Source: Gynuella sunshinyii YC6258 | GTDB taxonomy: Bacteria; Pseudomonadota; Gammaproteobacteria; Pseudomonadales; Natronospirillaceae | DNA: 64,000 nt | Direction of reading: 5' to 3' | Assembly: GCF_000940805.1 (NCBI RefSeq) | Contig: NZ_CP007142.1 | Location: forward strand, 3,696,593-3,760,592 | In this document: in pieces, positions 53,639-61,139 of the stretch | Layout of the letters: every line of letters begins with the position of its first letter | How positions within the stretch are numbered: the stretch's first letter is position 1 | Translations under genes and position numbers: made by a program | The notes under the pieces: generated by a model | Told to the model about the DNA's origin: nothing | The model's input: the letters and a program-made list of their open reading frames with translations, nothing else | Database searches by the model: none

Positions 53639-53711
53639 ACATAACGCCGCCAGCATGGGCGAGCAACTTGTTGCGAGTCCAGCGTAGCGACATGGCTGGC
53701 TTTGTTAAGTG
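53639..53711 (-). repeat. attC 9
   Basis: Plus-strand ends CATAACGCCGCCAGCATG and CATGGCTGGCTTTGTTAAG: long complementary arms and a central GCGAG...CAGCG loop. Confidence 0.9.
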
Positions 53712-54013
53712 TTTCTATACCAGGCATCACTTGTGTACTCGTTTGGTATTTTTTGTTCGCCTGGATCATCAAAACCAAGCTTCTCTAATTCATCAAACCA
53801 CAAATCTCTTTTGGATTCAGGCAGCTTCGTACCGCACCACGGACAAAATATGATAGCTATTGAAGCAGAACCACCATCATGAATGATTAAGCCATACTCG
53901 TCGAATTTTGATGTGTAGCTTATAAGAACATCGGGACATGAATAAATATCTTCGTGTAACTGGCAATCCAGCTTGATTGCGCCTTCCATCCGTTCGCAAC
54001 AATGTTTATTCAT
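53705..54013 (-). CDS. DUF6980-type cassette protein
   Basis: 102 residues. MNKHCCERMEGAIKLDC begins with the paired-cysteine motif; later come SCPDVLISYTSKFDEYGLII, HDGGSASIAIIFCPWCGTKL and PESKRDLWFDELEKLG. The CC, CPD and CPWCG cysteines should bind a zinc ion. I recognise this pattern as the small DUF6980 family, common in Gram-negative accessory DNA; its function is unknown. Confidence 0.75.
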   Translation of the reverse strand: MNKHCCERMEGAIKLDCQLHEDIYSCPDVLISYTSKFDEYGLIIHDGGSASIAIIFCPWCGTKLPESKRDLWFDELEKLGFDDPGEQKIPNEYTSDAWYRNT

Positions 54014-54021
54014 GATTCACA

Positions 54022-54112
54022 CTTAACGCTGTGCTAAACGGCGAGCGTTAGCGAGTCCGGTGGAGGCCACGCTTTTTGTGGCCGGAACGAATTTGAGCGG
54101 TTTGTTATGTGT
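54022..54112 (-). repeat. attC 10
   Basis: Plus-strand ends CTTAACGC and GTTTGTTATGTG; inner stem GGCCACGC / GTGGCC around TTTTT. 91 bp. Confidence 0.87.
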
Positions 54113-54419
54113 TTTTCTCACTGCTAGAACCTTGCACAAAAAATTTAAATACTAAAAGTATCGGCAGCAAAACAACTGACCAAATAGTTGATAGGAATAG
54201 GATTGCCATGAGAATGGATATGCCGCCTCCCTCAAGCTCAAAATTAATGGCGTATGCGGTAACCAAAGATAAACCCACACATAAAAACGTCATTTTAATA
54301 GGCGGAAAGTAATACTTTTCAGGAAGCCATTTAGCTGACAATGACCAGACCAGTAAACATGGCCCAGCGGAAAGACATGCTAATAAAGCTACTATCCCTG
54401 CGAATACTATTATTTCCAA
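54105..54419 (-). CDS. Integron cassette membrane protein, unknown (TTG start)
   Basis: 104 residues from a TTG with GGGGAGAG 11 bases upstream; no ATG or GTG fits. Three or four hydrophobic helices (EIIVFAGIVALLACLSAGPC; MTFLCVGLSLVTAYAINF; ILMAILFLSTIWSVVLLPIL) span nearly the whole length. The last residues (GSSSEKNT) read into the attC. Family not recognised. Confidence 0.65.
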   Translation of the reverse strand: MEIIVFAGIVALLACLSAGPCLLVWSLSAKWLPEKYYFPPIKMTFLCVGLSLVTAYAINFELEGGGISILMAILFLSTIWSVVLLPILLVFKFFVQGSSSEKNT

Positions 54420-54439
54420 CTACTGAACTCTCCCCGACA

Positions 54440-54512
54440 CATAACGCCTTGCTCACCGGAAAATTAGGAGCGCAGCGAGTAAGTTTTCCGAGTGCAGCAA
54501 CTTGTTATGAGC
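54440..54512 (-). repeat. attC 11
   Basis: Plus-strand ends CATAACGCC and ACTTGTTATGAG with arms CTCACCGGAAAA / TTTTCCGAGTG. 73 bp. Confidence 0.9.
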
Positions 54513-55278
54513 TTTTTAGGTTTGGGTTATCTTCCAATATTTTCTCACGTAAAAAATCGTCAGATACCTTATCAAAAAGCTCCTGTGCTTCATTGATCAT
54601 TCTTGCCTTATAAAGAAGGTTGACCATTTGATGAGTCGCTGCTCCGGCATAGAACTCATCTGTTATTTCCTTTAAATATTCTTTGGCTTTTTCTACGCGC
54701 TCAACAATTCTATTTTTACTGTACTCATCATCAATATCATCTGTTAAACATTCTAGAGACTTGCAAATGATTGTTACTTTTTTAAGCAATTGCACTTCTA
54801 TATCATTCTGTTCTTCAGTTAAATCAGGGGCACTTAAACTTTCAGGCTCATATACTGCATCTTCGCCCAATTCACCGACTAAATCAGGGTCAATACTATG
54901 TGCAAAATCAACCAAATATGAACCCATTTTAGCCAATTCACCAGCATCAATATCCTCAATTGGCAAATACAATGGATTGGGGTCTAATTCAATTTTTCCT
55001 GTGCGGGTATATGCGCCATATATTTCAAGATGGTTATCTACCTTTGAAATATACAATTTATCGATAGCAGATAAATATGGATACTTCTTAGAACGGCCTT
55101 TTGAAATTCTTTCGTACATTATCCCAGGGAAAAAATTAAATTCAGCGTCTTTTTCCAACTGTGATAGCCTTGTCACCGCGCGTTCATATTTAGATTTTTC
55201 GACAGATAGGACAAAACGGTAAGCAACGAAGCAGCCAATAGCAAAACAAGAAACTGCTGTAATTATGTAATATCCCAT
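54505..55278 (-). CDS. Integron cassette protein, N-terminal membrane anchor, unknown
   Basis: 257 residues. YYIITAVSCFAIGCFVAYRF is a single N-terminal membrane helix; a basic then acidic soluble domain follows. It contains alternating strands (DKLYISKVDNHLEIYGAYTR), an acidic linker (GELGEDAVYEPESLSAPDLT), and a long helical C-terminus (QLLKKVTIICKSLECLTDDI, ERVEKAKEYLKEITDEF). Orientation suggests a cytoplasmic main domain. Family not recognised. Confidence 0.65.
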   Translation of the reverse strand: MGYYIITAVSCFAIGCFVAYRFVLSVEKSKYERAVTRLSQLEKDAEFNFFPGIMYERISKGRSKKYPYLSAIDKLYISKVDNHLEIYGAYTRTGKIELDPNPLYLPIEDIDAGELAKMGSYLVDFAHSIDPDLVGELGEDAVYEPESLSAPDLTEEQNDIEVQLLKKVTIICKSLECLTDDIDDEYSKNRIVERVEKAKEYLKEITDEFYAGAATHQMVNLLYKARMINEAQELFDKVSDDFLREKILEDNPNLKSS

Positions 55279-55301
55279 TGTCTCTCAATCCCTCCCGGAC
55301 T

Positions 55302-55419
55302 CATAACGCCCCGTTCACCGGGCCAGCGTAGTGGAACACTTTTTTGTGGTAAAAGAGCGCAGCGATACCACAAAAAATGTGGAACGTAGCTGGCTCCGCG
55401 TGCAACGGATTGTTGCATT
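55302..55419 (-). repeat. attC 12 (long)
   Basis: 118 bp, the longest site. Plus-strand ends CATAACGCCC and GATTGTTGCAT; inner arms CCAGCGTAGTGGAACA / GGAACGTAGCTGG and a stem TTTTTTGTGGTA / TACCACAAAAAA. VCR-like in size. Confidence 0.85.
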
Positions 55420-56436
55420 GCTTACCGTGACCAGTTTTACTTCTGTTGGCACTCCAAGGTATTCGTACACTGCCCGTACCTTTTTTACAAAATTCTCATC
55501 TCTCGATAGTAGCAAATTACAAAATGAAGCCATCGATGCGTGACTATTATCGCTCATTGCTGCAACAAATCGTCTTTCTTTATGAACTTTAGAGTCGGGG
55601 AAATAGCCAATAGTGTTAAGCATGTTGTACATACCGGCTATCTTTTGGTGCTGATGGTAAGGCCTATCAGGGTAAATAGGGTTAATTCGAATCTGAAAAA
55701 AATCTTCTAAACTATTGATTTGATCGTTTTCTGACAACCTAGCTTTAAACGTATCCCATATTTTTTCAATCACTTTCGGAGGCTCTATATTATTTAGCTC
55801 CTTTGGACCTATACCCACTGACTCTCTGTAGGACTTTATTCCATTCCACTCCTTCGTGTCAGGAATGTCTTTTGACATAGTATTTTCAATCTCTTGAAGT
55901 GTAGATTTAAATTGTTCCATCATTGATTTAGAGTACTCTTTAATCTGCCCCCTCATTTCATCAGGAAGTTCATCAGCGTTATCGAGCATCCCGCCCATAA
56001 GTTGAGAGAAGGCAGCTACTTGCTCATCATGAATATCTGAAATGCTATCACCGGACCTACCGCCGGAGAATTTGAATAGCCACTGGTTCATTGAATTTTC
56101 AATGTTTCCATATTCATTATCGTTACTACAGTACTCTTCAAATGCTTCGAATACGTCCCTGCTAGTGATGGTTGCTTTATCTGTGATAATGAAGCCGGGT
56201 TGTTCAACAACAATTTTTAAGTGACACGAACCGAGATCTTTTATGATATTTAGAAAATCGTTTTCATAGCCGGTAGATCGCCTTACCTCTTTGAGAGTTT
56301 CGTCAGAATAAACAATCTGGAACTTATCCATTAGCTTCCGCCCAAAACTACCCATCCCATTCTTGACAAAAAGATCGAGGATATTTTGATCTAGGTATAG
56401 TGTCGGCTTTCCTGAATATTGAGGTATTGAATCCAT
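55315..56436 (-). CDS. PIN-like domain protein in an integron cassette
   Basis: About 373 residues from the ATG at 56436 (GAGATAAG upstream); starts at 56454 and 56475 are possible. The N-terminus TLYLDQNILDLFVK and IVYSDETLKEVRR has the pattern of PIN-like nucleases (first Asp after strand 1, then a Glu). A later segment, SDNSHASMASFCNLLLSRDE followed by NFVKKVRAVYEYLG, fits the 'SxD...A' end of PIN-like folds. The C-terminal ~30 residues (SQLRSTFFVVSLRSF) are translated attC and probably not functional. A ribonuclease role in defence or toxin-antitoxin is inferred. Confidence 0.6.
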   Translation of the reverse strand: MDSIPQYSGKPTLYLDQNILDLFVKNGMGSFGRKLMDKFQIVYSDETLKEVRRSTGYENDFLNIIKDLGSCHLKIVVEQPGFIITDKATITSRDVFEAFEEYCSNDNEYGNIENSMNQWLFKFSGGRSGDSISDIHDEQVAAFSQLMGGMLDNADELPDEMRGQIKEYSKSMMEQFKSTLQEIENTMSKDIPDTKEWNGIKSYRESVGIGPKELNNIEPPKVIEKIWDTFKARLSENDQINSLEDFFQIRINPIYPDRPYHQHQKIAGMYNMLNTIGYFPDSKVHKERRFVAAMSDNSHASMASFCNLLLSRDENFVKKVRAVYEYLGVPTEVKLVTVSNATIRCTRSQLRSTFFVVSLRSFTTKKCSTTLAR

Positions 56437-56451
56437 ACTTATCTCAGGTTG

Positions 56452-56506
56452 CATAACGCCTAAAACTGCGGACACGAAGTGGTCCGCAGCTTTGTATTGT
56501 TAGAAT
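56452..56506 (-). repeat. attC 13
   Basis: Plus-strand ends CATAACGCC and TTGTTAGAA, arms CTGCGGAC / GTCCGCAG. Differs from attC 6 by only a few bases. Confidence 0.88.
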
Positions 56507-56667
56507 TGTGACCACTGAACTTTGAATAACAATTGCCACCGGACAAACTCAATTCTTTGGTAACTTGGCACCCAGTTTAACGATTGGATGCCACCTGATT
56601 TTAACTTTGCACCGTAGCGGATTTGACTGTGCCACGGAACCATAATTTACTTGAATGAAGAACCAAT
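56507..56667 (-). repeat. Recurring small cassette, copy b
   Basis: Nearly identical to copy a over ~150 bases. The short frame AQSNPLRCKVKIRWHPIVK here ends at an internal TGA after KLPKN, because one G of the other copies is an A. The peptide is therefore not conserved in length although the DNA is, which argues for a DNA or RNA function. Confidence 0.65.
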
Positions 56668-56748
56668 TCTAACGCCGCGCTTTGGGGCGGACCACGCACT
56701 GGGCCGTCCCAGCAGCCAAAGGCTGCGACAACAGCGCTTTGTTATTGG
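56668..56748 (-). repeat. attC 14
   Basis: Plus-strand ends TCTAACGCCGCGCTTTGGGG and ACAGCGCTTTGTTATT. 81 bp. Confidence 0.85.
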
Positions 56749-57067
56749 TTAAATATTTGTTTAATACAGAGCCAGATTTGCGCGCGGCACGACACAAAAG
56801 AACGAGGCCACTACACGCAAAACCAAAAACGAAGTATACCGAACGGGATTGCCGAGCAAAGGCACAGAGCCAAAGGGCCACCGGGCCCACGCGATGAACT
56901 TGTGAGTGGTATGAACGCCAGAACGAGCGCACTGAACGACTGGCGTTTAGCGCCAGGAAAGTGTTTAACGAAGCCACACTCAAACCAAAACGAGCAGACA
57001 ACACTAAGCGCATGACAGAACTTAAATACTGGGAGCCGGTAAATAGATTTAATTTTGATGCGAACAT
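56669..57067 (-). CDS. Integron cassette hypothetical protein
   Basis: 132 codons: FASKLNLFTGSQYLSSVMRL, SARFGLSVASLNTFLALNAS, then GPVALWLCAFARQSRSVYFV. Similar Arg/Ser/Leu-rich hypothetical proteins recur in cassette arrays. The composition is unusual and the last ~25 residues are translated attC, so it may be a cassette whose real product is an RNA or a different short peptide. Start and coding status uncertain. Confidence 0.45.
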   Translation of the reverse strand: MFASKLNLFTGSQYLSSVMRLVLSARFGLSVASLNTFLALNASRSVRSFWRSYHSQVHRVGPVALWLCAFARQSRSVYFVFGFACSGLVLLCRAARKSGSVLNKYLTNNKALLSQPLAAGTAQCVVRPKARR

Positions 57068-57088
57068 CGTATTTCCTTTACGAATACC

Positions 57089-57160
57089 AATAACGCCGCG
57101 CTCTGCGGCAAATTTGGAGCGCAGCGGAAAATTTTTCCGTCAGCGGCGCCTTGTTAGATT
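57089..57160 (-). repeat. attC 15
   Basis: Plus-strand ends AATAACGCCGCGCTCTG and AGCGGCGCCTTGTTAG with central arms GCAAATTT / AAAATTTTTCC. 72 bp. Confidence 0.88.
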
Positions 57161-57918
57161 TTATACTTTAGAACCACATTTTCTATCAGGTCTTGAATGA
57201 ATTCTGTAGCCTTTAATTCAGATATCGATATCGCAGATGGATGCGCACTTGAATTTCTTGTTCCAAGCTTTTCTTCAAGTATTTTTCTTACATCATTGGT
57301 GATTATTTTCGAGGAGCGACAAAATTCAATGAACTTTCCTTCGGGTATTTCTGTAAAATCATCTATTGTTGTGATTTTTAAAATTTTGATTCTTTTGTCA
57401 GTGTTAGCGGCAAGGACTGAGTCGAATTCCATTTTTTTATGCTTGAATATGTATTCATATAAATGATTAACCGTCAATATCCATGCCAATACAATACTTG
57501 CACGCTTTGCTCCTATTTCGTAACAATCAATTGCCTCTTGAAGAAAACTTCTTTGATGAGAATTAGCTATATCTTCAATCAAATTTCTCAAAAGAAATGA
57601 AGTCTCTTTCTTCGAAGGTCCGGTGCTTAGCGTTTTCTGTATCTCCAGCTCGACTGCACGCTCAAGAATGTAGCCACTAGACTTCTTTATGAATTTTTTC
57701 CCTTTGCCTCTTTTGCATTTTTGAGATAGATATGAGGGGATATTCGAGTACGGTTCAATCCTCAACACATCGAAGCATTCTTTTAGCTGTTTGCTGGTAG
57801 CAGTTTCCTCTTCATTAACTACAGTAATAAAATAGGCGAAATAATCTATTAACTCAGCCTTTCCTAATTCATTAAAATTTTCAATCTGTAGGATATAGCT
57901 TTCAAGCTTCTGCTTCAT
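57154..57918 (-). CDS. HEPN-like protein, second gene of a two-gene cassette
   Basis: 254 residues. The N-terminal ~105 residues are a helical winged-helix-like domain (LIDYFAYFITVVNEEETATS, PSYLSQKCKRGKGKKFIKKS). The C-terminal domain looks like HEPN: AIDCYEIGAKRASIVLAWIL, TVNHLYEYIFKHKKMEFDSV and the motif GTRNSSAHPSA, which is R221-X4-H226, the HEPN ribonuclease signature. The start is 4 bp after the stop of the upstream gene, so the two are one operon in a single cassette. An RNase effector with a partner that restrains or guides it is the natural hypothesis. The stop lies just inside the attC. Confidence 0.7.
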   Translation of the reverse strand: MKQKLESYILQIENFNELGKAELIDYFAYFITVVNEEETATSKQLKECFDVLRIEPYSNIPSYLSQKCKRGKGKKFIKKSSGYILERAVELEIQKTLSTGPSKKETSFLLRNLIEDIANSHQRSFLQEAIDCYEIGAKRASIVLAWILTVNHLYEYIFKHKKMEFDSVLAANTDKRIKILKITTIDDFTEIPEGKFIEFCRSSKIITNDVRKILEEKLGTRNSSAHPSAISISELKATEFIQDLIENVVLKYKI

Positions 57919-57922
57919 TTAT

Positions 57923-58528
57923 TCACTTCACCTTTTTCTTGGGAAGCTCTCGCTCAATATAATCTTCACCAATATGGTGAAGACCTGAATTTGTCCCCTC
58001 TTTTGTAATATAACTTGCTAATGCCAAGTTTGATAATACTGAAGTCAACCTCTTGGGTGCTTTTTCATTCACTGTTCTAAGCCCTGTGAATATTTCATCT
58101 TTAGTTAAATGTTCTTTGTCTGTATTTTTGATTAACCAGTAGATTACTGTCAGCACATGATTCGATTGACCTGAAGGACTCTTTTCTGCATAGAAGTCTT
58201 TAAAAGCTTGCCGCTGATCAGCATTTAAGCCCAACTCTACAGTCTTGAATGTCTCAGGCTTTGTCGAAGAGGTTTTCTTGGGCTTTAGGGCAGCCTTTTT
58301 CTTTAATTCTTCCGCTCCATTCTCTCCACTTATTTCGCTTTCAGGACTTACTTTTTTTTGAGCGTCCGTCTCCGGGCTTTCACTTTCAGAAAATTGTGAT
58401 TTAGCATCGATCAAAGATGGTAGAAAGCTCTCTAATCTATCAAAAATAGCGTCGAGCGATTCGCTATTCGCTTCGATATTCACAGCTCCGTTATTCAAAT
58501 CGATATTTATCTTAACGATGTCTGACAT
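57923..58528 (-). CDS. Partner protein of the HEPN cassette, winged-helix-like C-terminus
   Basis: 201 residues; a perfect ribosome site (AAGGAGAG) precedes the ATG. Residues 1-~40 form strand-helix (IVKINIDLNNGAVNIEANSE, LDAIFDRLESFLPSL); ~45-95 are a disordered charged linker (ESESPETDAQKKVSPESEIS); the C-terminal ~100 (LNADQRQAFKDFYAEKSPSG, VLTVIYWLIKNTDKEHLTKD, LTSVLSNLALASYITKEG) look like the same winged-helix type as the start of the HEPN partner. First gene of a two-gene cassette. No catalytic residues seen; an antitoxin, sensor or adaptor role is inferred. Confidence 0.65.
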   Translation of the reverse strand: MSDIVKINIDLNNGAVNIEANSESLDAIFDRLESFLPSLIDAKSQFSESESPETDAQKKVSPESEISGENGAEELKKKAALKPKKTSSTKPETFKTVELGLNADQRQAFKDFYAEKSPSGQSNHVLTVIYWLIKNTDKEHLTKDEIFTGLRTVNEKAPKRLTSVLSNLALASYITKEGTNSGLHHIGEDYIERELPKKKVK

Positions 58529-58554
58529 ATTCTCTCCTTATGTGTGATGATAAA

Positions 58555-58644
58555 TCTAACGCCCGCCACAGCGGCTAAAAATGAACGCCAGTGAATTTTT
58601 AGTCCAAAGCCCGGAACGGGCTGGCTGCTGGCGATTGTTATAAG
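58555..58644 (-). repeat. attC 16
   Basis: Plus-strand ends TCTAACGCCCGCCA and GGCGATTGTTATAAG with arms GGCTAAAAAT / ATTTTTAGTCC. 90 bp. Confidence 0.88.
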
Positions 58645-58788
58645 TGATTGTATTTACCCCGAGACAAACCCAATTCTTTGGTAACTTGGCACCCAGTTTA
58701 ACGATTGGATACCACCTGATTTTAACTTTGCACCGTAGCGGATTTGGCTGTGCCACGGAACCATAATTTACTTGAATGAAGAACCAAT
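58645..58788 (-). repeat. Recurring small cassette, copy c
   Basis: Matches copies a and b from the boundary to about base 125 inward, then diverges. The short frame reads AQPNPLRCKVKIRWYPIVK and continues into a different attC (stop at 58556). The conserved part again contains TTGGTTCTTCATTCAAG and TAAATTATGG. Confidence 0.65.
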
Positions 58789-58844
58789 TCTAACGCTTCA
58801 ATCAGCCGCCGCGTCAGCGGTCGGTTGTATTGACTTGTTAGAAG
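58789..58844 (-). repeat. attC 17
   Basis: Plus-strand ends TCTAACGC and ACTTGTTAGAA with arms CAGCCGCCGC / GTCAGCGGTC. 56 bp. It encodes the tail SNKSIQPTADAAAD of the preceding protein. Confidence 0.85.
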
Positions 58845-59970
58845 ATTGTTGGATGTATTCGGCTATTTGAGAAAATACGAGCAGCCCAAGTAGCGATGCC
58901 TTCTTATCAAACTTGTCAATTGTGTTTTCTCCATGAGCAATGGAATGCCTGCTGACCAGATTATCATCATCTGTAACACTGAAGTCCTTAAAGTAACATT
59001 CTTCCAGGTAGCGTTTGAATTTATCAGGAATAAAGGTCGTGAGTGCCGAGATACTTCTGAGGGTCTTTTCGGTAATGTGCTCAACAAGTACTTTTTGCTG
59101 ACGCCCCTCCTTTTGAGGGTTGTCTGCAACAAAATCCTTCCTAATCAAAGCTTCAATTTTTGGATATATAATTGACGATGAACTCACAAAATCGTCCTCT
59201 TTATGCCGAGATAAAGACAATTCCAAAAAGCATACGAATGGTGAAAGGTTTTCATCATTAGCCCATACTTGCATTCTTTCTTCTATATAAAGAAGAGTAT
59301 CACTCTCTATTTTGTCAATCAGCTCATTTATATTCCATTCGGCCCTTGCATAACTAACAAGTGATTCCACAGTAGAAACCTTCAGTGCGTAGAATGGAAA
59401 CCAATTTTGTCTTAAAATATTATCCCAGTCTGAGGCCGATATTTTGTGGATAGACCCAAACGACAGATAAGAAAAGTATGACCCTAAAAGCTTTTCTACA
59501 TCGTACTCAATTTTTCTATCCAATTGATCATCTAATGGAGAAAAGTCAAAAATATAGGCCTTATCCCACCCAAGTGATAGTATGCAAAAATAGGCCTGAT
59601 CTTCAGGAAATTTAATACCACTTAATTGTATGCGTTCAAAACCTGAAATATCATCCTTTCTGAGAGCCTGCCCTTTTTCAATATTTTTTGCTTTAACGAA
59701 TGCCTGTCCATAAACTTCAACTTCATTGATATATACCTTGGCCGTCAAGTCCTTAGAAATTTGTACAACCATATTTTTTATATCGCTGGGTTGAAACTCT
59801 TCTTCAAGCATTGACAAAATGGTTTGGGGAAAACCATTAAGGTATTTTAAATGAAGATCACCATCTTCTGTTGAGGTAGCACCAGAGACCTGAACCTGAA
59901 CTTTTTCGCCTCCTTTTGCGACAGAGACGGAATAGCCTGCAATTCTCTCTTTTAACTGAATCTCATACAT
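58798..59970 (-). CDS. HEPN-like protein in the first integron cassette
   Basis: 390 residues from ATG (AGGGAAG upstream). The N-terminal ~280 residues are mixed alpha/beta without recognised motifs (GGEKVQVQVSGATSTEDGDL; LQLSGIKFPEDQAYFCILSL-like strands). The C-terminal ~130 residues are helical (PKIEALIRKDFVADNPQKEG, LTTFIPDKFKRYLEECYFKD) with DDNLVSRHSIAHGEN, i.e. R341-X4-H346-G, as in Apea-like HEPN proteins. The last ~13 residues (SIQPTADAAAD) are translated attC. First cassette after the presumed attI side, hence the most recently acquired if the array was built in the standard way. Confidence 0.65.
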   Translation of the reverse strand: MYEIQLKERIAGYSVSVAKGGEKVQVQVSGATSTEDGDLHLKYLNGFPQTILSMLEEEFQPSDIKNMVVQISKDLTAKVYINEVEVYGQAFVKAKNIEKGQALRKDDISGFERIQLSGIKFPEDQAYFCILSLGWDKAYIFDFSPLDDQLDRKIEYDVEKLLGSYFSYLSFGSIHKISASDWDNILRQNWFPFYALKVSTVESLVSYARAEWNINELIDKIESDTLLYIEERMQVWANDENLSPFVCFLELSLSRHKEDDFVSSSSIIYPKIEALIRKDFVADNPQKEGRQQKVLVEHITEKTLRSISALTTFIPDKFKRYLEECYFKDFSVTDDDNLVSRHSIAHGENTIDKFDKKASLLGLLVFSQIAEYIQQSSNKSIQPTADAAAD

Positions 59971-59984
59971 ACAACATCTTCCCT

Positions 59985-60030
59985 AGCATACTAACGAATT
60001 GATCTTCTAACAGTTATTCTACATCCGCTG
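59985..60030 (-). other. Proximal boundary of the array (attI or decayed site)
   Basis: Plus strand ACTAACGAATTG then TTCTAACAGTTATTC. On the minus strand GTTAG directly precedes the first cassette, as expected for a cassette junction. There is no long palindrome, so it may be a truncated attI rather than an attC. Confidence 0.45.
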
Positions 60031-60363
60031 ACAAAATATCCAGAAGACGCTTTTTCCTGAGCAGCTAAACTCACTCAGTCTCATCAAATCCCATCAACAT
60101 AGGCACACAGCTCATTTCTGTCAATTTCGCTCGCCGGATATTCGGTCTGGAGACGCAGTATCCAGAAAAATCGGTCGCCTGCAGGCCACTGAATTCATGG
60201 CTTTATAGAATATCCATGATACTTAACCAACCAGACAAGTATCGTATTTTCAGCTCATTATTCCGGAGATTATGTCTTCAGACCGAATATCCAACGAATA
60301 TCTGGATACTGAGTCTTAAAAACATAATTATTTATGATGTTTGCCACAAAAAATATGCACTCA
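60031..60363. other. Spacer between array and IS21 relic
   Basis: About 330 bases. GGATATTCGGTCTGGAGAC at 60136-60154 recurs inverted at 60274-60292, and CAGTATCCAG at 60156-60165 recurs inverted at 60302-60311, but in shuffled order. No gene and no intI trace was recognised. Confidence 0.45.
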
Positions 60364-60414
60364 CTCAGCCTGGACACCCACGAAAACGTACGCGGCGAAG
60401 CCTATTACCACTGA
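60364..60414 (+). pseudogene. IS21-family IstA C-terminal stub
   Basis: The last 16 codons LSLDTHENVRGEAYYH match the typical IstA tail ('H.N.RG..YY'), 21 bp before the istB start. The rest of istA is gone. Confidence 0.6.
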
Positions 60415-60435
60415 TACACACTCAGGAATACACCC

Positions 60436-61043
60436 ATGATGACCAACCAAACCCTGCAAGCCTTACGCGCCCTGAAACTTACCGGCATGGCCGATGATTA
60501 TCACAGCCCGGTACGCACGAAGAACTGGGATTCGACGAACGGTTAGCGTTACTGGTGGATCGGGAAACCACCCACCGCCATAACACTAAAATCAGCCGCT
60601 TACTCAAGGCGGCCAACCTCAAACTCCAGGTGTACCCGGAGGATATTGATTACCAGCACCCGCGAGGGCTGACGAAAAGCCAGTTGGCCGATCTGCTCAG
60701 CAACCAGTGGATACACCAGCATCACAACGTCTTAATCACCGGGCCAACCGGATGTGGCAAAACCTACCTCGGCTGTGTACTGGCGACTCAGGCCTGTCGT
60801 CATGGCTTATCCGTGCGTTACTTCCGCACCTCACGACGGATGGAAATGCTCAGCATTGCGCATGGTGATGGCCGCTTTGCGAAGCTCATCCAGCAACTGG
60901 CCAAAACCGATCTGTTGGTGCTGGACGACTGGGGTCTGGAGAAAATGACGCTGAGCCAGCGCAACGACCTGCTGGAAATCATGGAAGACCGACACGGCCT
61001 GAAATCGACGCTGATCACCAGTCAATTACCGATTACGCAGTGA
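60436..61043 (+). pseudogene. IS21-family IstB-like ATPase, frameshifted and truncated
   Basis: MTNQTLQALRALKLTGMADD starts in one frame; after ~20 codons a small deletion shifts to the frame carrying GTHEELGFDERLALLVDRET, the Walker A LITGPTGCGKTYLGC, Walker B TDLLVLDDWGLEK and sensor STLITSQLP. The protein then stops at PITQ, about 45 residues short. Downstream, GTGATCA-type motifs recur (61057, 61096, 61118), resembling the multiple terminal repeats of IS21 ends. Confidence 0.8.
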
Positions 61044-61139
61044 AGTTGATCACTCAGGTTGTTAATATCCACACGAACGCGTTACGGGATTAGGGTGATC
61101 AAATAATTCCGGAACGGGTGATCACGTTCGCCAGAATAC

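Larger units (their letters stand above)
49993..59998 (-). mobile_element. Integron gene-cassette array without integrase (CALIN), 17 cassettes
   Basis: Seventeen units, each consisting of a minus-strand gene (or none) followed by an imperfect palindrome of 48-118 bp whose ends read TAACAA-like and GGCGTTA-like on the minus strand, as in Vibrio repeat-type attC sites. Coding is one-directional, gene ends often run into the attC, and cargo genes are unrelated to each other. The attI side must be at the high-coordinate end, near 59992; where a divergent intI would be expected (from ~60100 on the plus strand) only IS21 and chemoreceptor relics are found. Confidence 0.92.
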
